Part shown: one piece after another, positions 16,752 to 20,148 of the stretch
Layout of the letters: every line of letters starts with the position of its first letter
Numbering within the stretch: the stretch's first letter is position 1
Source: Chara braunii
Lineage: Eukaryota; Streptophyta; Charophyceae; Charales; Characeae
Direction: 5' to 3'
Assembly: GCA_003427395.1 (NCBI GenBank)
Contig: BFEA01000480.1
Location: 581,542 to 601,689 of the forward strand
Length of the DNA: 20,148 nucleotides
Position numbers and translations under genes: made by a program
The notes under the pieces: generated by a model
The model's database searches: none
What the model saw: only the letters and a program-made list of their open reading frames with translations
Told to the model about the DNA's origin: nothing

Positions 16752-17508
16752 CCTGAGTGGGAAAGTTTGGGAGGACAGGCGGACCGGGCGGAAGTCCGGG
16801 AAGAGGATCCTGCAACAGCCACACGAAGGAGGGAAGAGATAGCAGCAGGAAAGATGCCGCTGGAGCATTCTAGCGGCACTAATTTGCCAATCTCAGACGA
16901 TCCGACCAGAGATCCCTAGCCGCCTGCAATCGAGGATGAGCTCCCTCCTCCGGAGACCTCAAGCGTGCCGACGCGGAGGTGACGAAGCCGATCCCCCTCC
17001 CCATCCCCCCGTCCCTCAGTTCGAACTCGTACCGATGCGGGGCATCGGGCTTCGTCCCCGGTTGTTATCCCGTCGTCCCCTTGATTACCTGACCCTTCGC
17101 CAAATCACCGCCCCGATCTCCTTCCCTTGCAACCCTTTCCCGCCTTCCACCTTCCGTCACTTCTACGCCACTTGCCTCGCTATCATAGTTTATCCACATT
17201 CCACCACCGAATGCGCCGTCCCCTCCTTTTGCCTCAATGTCCTTCTTTTCAGCCCCGCCTGGCGAGGACACAATATGATCGAGGTCTATTGCACAATTAC
17301 GGGAACGATCCCCGCGTGTGAAGACCTTGATCGGTTCCGCACGGTCCTTCCCCGCACCTTCCCAACTCTTTAACCTGACTATCTTGCGTCTCTTCCCCAT
17401 AGCGGCACCCGCTTCCATTGCTTTCATCGGATCATCCGATATCAGGAGCTTCCGGTGACAGTAGCAGGGACGGAGAGCTTCCTACCCCCGCTCCCGACTG
17501 CCAACTAA

Positions 17509-18234
17509 CGACTGGCTAATAGAGCATACACCCTTGGAACAACAAGGAAGGGCATTACCTTGGTGCCATAAAAATGCCTCCAGTGTTACCATGGGAGAAA
17601 CCGCGCGGAGACCATAGAACACATTTTTCTCCAATGTCCTGCGACGGTACTACTATGGAGAAGTTGGGACAGGATTTGGCGGCACATTGTTCCAGATAGT
17701 GTATGGCCTTGGGATTGGAGGGCCATACTCCTGGGATACTACCCCCAAATCCGGGGAAACACATTTCGGGAAAATATGTTCCACCTAGGTAGACGCGCTG
17801 TCCTATGGGCCATCTGGTGGAGAAGATGTATCTTCGAGATAGAAGGGGCACAGGTGGATGAGGGAGAAGTTACGGAGCAAATACGAATGCTAGTCCAACA
17901 CGAAATCACGGCCCAGTGGAAGGCAGCCAAAGATAAAATTGACCAAATGCATACCTGGGGTGATATTAACCGAACTATCTCCCGTTTCAGCAGGGACTGG
18001 TTGGGAGGGGAAAGGGAGGGAGGGGTGGCAGAGGTCAGGTGGGCCGGGGACCGTCAGTCTGAAAGAGAGTCACAAGAAGAACCCTGGACTGAGACGGCAA
18101 AAGGTTACCAGCTGATTTTTCGCGACTGGACCAAGATAGACCCTGGCGACCCGCTACGCCCCGCTCAGGATTTTGCAGACCCCTTCCCCCCCCACCCATT
18201 GTCCTTGGAGGAAGTCCTACCCAACCCATGACTA
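17509..18234 (+). pseudogene. LINE reverse transcriptase C-terminal fragment, plus strand
   Basis: Right after the aORF stop the frame reads RLANRAYTLGTTRKGITLV, has a TAA, then KCLQCYHGRNRAETIEH and FLQCPATVLLW. This is the zf-RVT CCHC motif with its trailing Cys-Pro, and it aligns with KKGMDISTTCIRC in the minus-strand LINE. It continues through RRAVLWAIWWRRCIFEIEG (the W..R...F motif) to a charged C terminus, and stops at TGA 18229-18231. It differs too much from the LINE at 4936-7230 to be a recent copy. No poly(A) or target duplication is visible. About 235 residues of an original protein of perhaps more than 1000 remain. Confidence 0.75.
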
Positions 18235-18273
18235 TGGCCCTGTCACTTTTCGTTTTTTTCTGGCAAGCGGCAG

Positions 18274-18293
18274 GACACAGCATGACACAGCAT
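18274..18293. repeat. 10-bp direct tandem duplication
   Basis: GACACAGCAT occurs twice in direct succession downstream of the LINE fragment. It may be a footprint of insertion or slippage. Confidence 0.6.
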
Positions 18294-18302
18294 ACTTTCT
18301 GC

Positions 18303-18566
18303 ATTAGGGGTGGACCCCATTGCTCGGCTTCCTGGAAATATCTTTCCAAGACAGTGTTTTTGGAACTCCACCGATCTGGAAAATAGGATGGAAACCCAGA
18401 ATTGGAAAGGTTTTCAGACCCCACAGAACGTGGAAAGACGTTGCGGGAAAGGTGTCAGAAGCGTTTCTACTCGGTTGGCGGCCTGGAAACCGAAGCGCGC
18501 GGCCTTCCAGGACCTTTCCAGAAATGCCTTCCAACCGAGTAGGGGGGGGGGGGATGTTCTCTCGTG
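18303..18566. repeat. TGGAAA/TTTCCA-rich inverted-repeat element
   Basis: In about 260 nt the word GGAAA or its complement TTTCC occurs about a dozen times in both orientations. At the right end CTACTCGGTTGG (18467-18478) pairs perfectly with CCAACCGAGTAG (18531-18542), and inner GGCCTGGAAAC pairs with CTTTCCAG. A run of 12 G follows (18542-18553). No protein-coding character is evident. It may be a foldback or MITE-type element. Confidence 0.4.
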
Positions 18567-18816
18567 GAAAAAAGATGTCGAGCGACCGTGGTCCAGCTGA
18601 CGTCACGGCGGACCGTTTTATGGGCGGGCAAGTCCCCTCGAACATGCACTGCCCTGTCGCACGGTTCCCGTGTGAGCCATTGTGTGGCTGGCCTGCGCGA
18701 GCCCAGGTTTCCGAAACGGCAACGAATTTCAAATTAAAAAAAAACACAGGGGACCGGGGACGACGGCCAGCCATGCATGGGTAATCCAGCCAAACGCTGG
18801 CAGCATATGAGCGCAC
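18567..18816. other. Stretch without recognised feature
   Basis: The sequence is mixed, without repeats, hairpins or convincing coding. Reading frames crossing it also cross the G run and the inverted repeat to the left, and look like chance. Confidence 0.4.
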
Positions 18817-19060
18817 GTGCGGATCCCGTTAGCCCCAAGCACTGTCCTCATGCCCAGTAGTGGGATGCAAAGCTGCATTAGGAGTGCAATGCCATCGCTG
18901 AGGAGCATTATAGGCGCAGGGCGCGGGGTCTTTGGTCGGCAACATGGTTTGTGGCAGTGTCATCGGGCAGGGTATGGGCAATGGTTGCATACGGAAGGGG
19001 CGGCCGGCGCAGCGACGGTTTTCTGGGGAGGGAGCCGTTCGGGAGCAGCCGTTTCGACAA

Positions 19061-19562
19061 TCAGCTGTGGTGTGAGCATCCTGCATCGACTGTTGTTTCA
19101 GCCCGCACGGGCAGCGACGGGAGTTGTGGTTCCACGTATGCCGGCATTGTCTTCATCAGCTTTTCCTCGTCCTCATCCGATTCCGCGTGGCCAAACGTGT
19201 GATACGGATCTTCGCAGAAGTCCCTTGGACTTGGCTGCACGCGGTTGCGTGCTCCAATCTCCACATCTGCATATAGTCCACGCGGACGTTGGTCCTTCTT
19301 CGGGTGGTTGTCCTTCCTGTCCGTCGTGCCATCATCGTTGTTGCCCCCCTCCGGTTGTCGTCATCCACGAATCAAGTAGTGTTGGCGGACGAACGCAGCA
19401 GTTTTGGGCTGCAATAGGCTGCTGGTTTTTTGTCATCGTCATCGTCTTCACCGCCTTGTTGTTGTCCATTTTCGTGTTCTGTGTCCTTCTCTTCGTCGTC
19501 TTCTTCTGGCCGCTACCGGGACTGTAGTGGTGCACCTGTAGTGGTGCATGTAGGTGATGCAC
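19061..19562 (-). pseudogene. Possible decayed minus-strand coding sequence, unrecognised
   Basis: The minus strand from 19562 reads MHHLHAPLQVHHYSPG, a Lys/Thr-rich stretch and RPPTLLDSWMTTTGG. At a run of six G (about 19345-19350) a shift of frame gives NNDDGTTDRKDNHPKKDQ, GLYADVEIGARNRVQPS, YHTFGHAESDEDEEKL and a stop at 19061-19063. The second part has an ordinary mixed, acidic composition that looks coded. A rival plus-strand frame (18817-19527, with a hydrophobic C terminus) covers the same DNA, and only one can be real. I slightly prefer the minus strand, but no family is recognised on either. Confidence 0.25.
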
Positions 19563-19630
19563 TTGCGGTGGTGAGCGTCAACGTTCGTGGCCTTTGCGAG
19601 AGGGGCTGGGGGTGGGGGGAGGGGGGGGGA

Positions 19631-19783
19631 ATGGATCCGAGTCGGTGGAGGGCGGAGAACCAGCGACTCTTTGAGGGGGGGATGGATCCGAGCCGGTGGA
19701 GGGCGGAGAACCAGGAAGGCATAGAGGGGGAAATGGATCCCGTTCGGTGGAGGGCGGAGAACCAGGAAGGCATTGAGGGGGGT
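19631..19783 (+). repeat. Three 51-bp tandem repeats, in frame
   Basis: Units begin with ATGGATCC at 19631, 19682 and 19733, an exact 51-nt period. The core GGTGGAGGGCGGAGAACCAG is shared by all three, and units 2 and 3 also share GAAGGCAT. The period keeps the reading frame, giving a 17-residue repeat DPSRWRAENQ. Confidence 0.9.
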
Positions 19784-20148
19784 TTCCCGACGGGGGACGG
19801 GCGGCCAGTGGCAGACAGTCAGTACTCATGTCCATCATCGCCGAGGTTGCAGTCCTTCACCGGACAGCTGTACGACGGGGGGCGAGGTGCACCGATTCGT
19901 GCCCCGGCAGCCCCCCTCCCCTCTTCGCAGTCTCATCCAGACGCATCGGGGCAACGTGCCCGCTCCCATGTTCGGCCACCAATGGCCAATATGCCTCTTG
20001 GAGGTGGTCACATGGGACATAAACCGTATGCCACCCAAACCGGTGGTGGGTATGGCGTGGGCAGTGCACAAACGTTGCCGGTGGGAAGCGGGTTCGGCTT
20101 CGCTGCGCACGTGTTCCCCGCGCAGCAGACATTTGATAGGGGGAGCGC
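19631..20148 (+). CDS. Unknown protein, 5' part only; open to the window end
   Basis: ATG at 19631 (GGAATGG, a fair start context) opens a frame without any stop for 172 codons to the right edge. The protein starts MDPSRWRAENQRLFEGG and repeats this 17-residue unit three times, then continues GDGRPVADSQYSCPSSPRLQ, FTGQLYDGGRGAPIRAPAAP, Gln/Ser/His-rich sequence, and a Gly-rich part (MANMPLGGGHMGH, GGGYGVGSAQTLPVGSG). It looks like the disordered N terminus of a regulatory or transposon-encoded protein whose folded domain would lie beyond the window. The frame stays open upstream to about 19412 but has no other Met. Antisense frames exist, but they do not improve on this reading. Confidence 0.5.
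   Translation, partial: MDPSRWRAENQRLFEGGMDPSRWRAENQEGIEGEMDPVRWRAENQEGIEGGFPTGDGRPVADSQYSCPSSPRLQSFTGQLYDGGRGAPIRAPAAPLPSSQSHPDASGQRARSHVRPPMANMPLGGGHMGHKPYATQTGGGYGVGSAQTLPVGSGFGFAAHVFPAQQTFDRGS

Larger units (their letters stand above)
9557..17508 (+). mobile_element. Ty3/gypsy LTR retrotransposon internal region, decayed
   Basis: The order is primer site, gag, protease, reverse transcriptase, RNase H, a PHD-like finger, integrase and an extra 3' reading frame. RT and RNase H before integrase is the Ty3/gypsy arrangement. No chromodomain is recognised after the integrase, so membership of the chromovirus branch is unproven. The element is broken by about eight nonsense codons, at least five frameshifts and one internal deletion. 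Its 3' LTR is missing and a LINE fragment starts right after the last stop codon. Seven undetermined bases (N) lie between 15160 and 15701. Confidence 0.9.
15530..17508 (+). pseudogene. Additional 3' reading frame (aORF) of the retrotransposon, unknown function
   Basis: ATG at 15530 overlaps the integrase stop in ATGA. The frame reads MSFPTEQVLSRHM, NISLIRHVHHPRISLDVLRF and FTQFFSTACI, has TAG at 15671, then continues with NSRAQVLAEASAYRRL, STVVFFSGNINATD and LVSLREWGEELARAW, with TGA at 15887. A later TGA (16013) again overlaps an ATG (16012). That frame (201 aa) includes WEIWCEDYSALSLCLVEV, RETIVWELPVPFAQLLDDLP and AEYLNLRGIIDVLFFQ. Next come an acidic region with about 11 consecutive Glu (16701-16733), the basic-serine stretch RSRSPSPSPRPS, and a C-terminal part LDYLTLRQITAPISF, HNMIEVYCTITGTIP and, after a TAA at 17371, FHCFHRIIRYQELPV, ending at TAA 17506. 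Frameshifts lie near 16640 and 17065. No signal peptide, membrane anchor or known domain is evident, so I do not call it env. Confidence 0.6.

Noticed and set aside
16525-16879. Minus-strand frames with poly-Leu, poly-Ser and poly-Phe
   Set aside because: They are antisense readings of the GAA repeat inside the plus-strand aORF.
15530-17508. Calling the extra reading frame an envelope gene
   Set aside because: No signal peptide, furin-like site, fusion peptide or clear transmembrane anchor can be seen.
18817-19527. 236-codon plus-strand frame with a hydrophobic C-terminal segment as a membrane protein gene
   Set aside because: The hydrophobic part comes from GTC/TTC-rich low-complexity DNA, no family is recognised, and the opposite strand reads at least as well; kept only as an alternative.

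Overview
The window looks like a piece of a large, transposon-filled nuclear genome of a green-lineage eukaryote. The evidence is LINE reverse transcriptases with a plant-type C-terminal zf-RVT CCHC motif, a Ty3/gypsy element, many hairpin MITEs, long dinucleotide microsatellites and U6 snRNA-derived sequences. Nothing bacterial is visible: no compact operons, no Shine-Dalgarno-led genes. A streptophyte (charophyte-type) alga would fit, but that is an inference. No intact, confidently recognised host gene is present. The one open reading frame that looks alive starts at 19631 and runs off the right edge.

Positions 1-2200 hold a palindromic MITE (family A), a second hairpin family with TTAA-like flanks (family C), a third small family (B), and an unusual compound satellite (about 1193-2101) in which a roughly 70-bp unit alternates with long (TG)n and (AG)n tracts.

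Positions 2228-5230 are a nest of transposons inside transposons. An 824-bp terminal-inverted-repeat element contains a LINE 3' tail with a 27-A tract and a perfect 10-bp target duplication. A family A MITE is split by a family B-like MITE. Several further family A derivatives and two U6 snRNA pseudogenes follow.

Positions about 4936-7230 carry the 3' half of a decayed LINE on the minus strand, interrupted by a second family C hairpin. The LINE's own 3' end is the same sequence as the two short LINE tails, so all three belong to one family.

Positions about 7476-9556 have no recognisable gene. They contain promoter-like and polyadenylation-like words, and the right end probably includes the 5' LTR and leader of a Ty3/gypsy element. 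That element fills 9557-17508: primer binding site, gag with a CCHC knuckle, protease, reverse transcriptase (YMDD), RNase H with an internal deletion, a PHD-type zinc finger, an integrase with HHCC and DDE motifs, and a long extra reading frame of unknown function. The extra frame starts on an ATGA overlap with the pol stop codon. The whole element is broken by several nonsense codons and frameshifts. A LINE fragment on the plus strand begins immediately after its last stop codon, and no 3' LTR is seen.

Positions 18240-20148 contain a TGGAAA-rich inverted-repeat element, a doubtful minus-strand reading frame, and at 19631 the start of an open frame with three 17-residue repeats that is cut by the window end.
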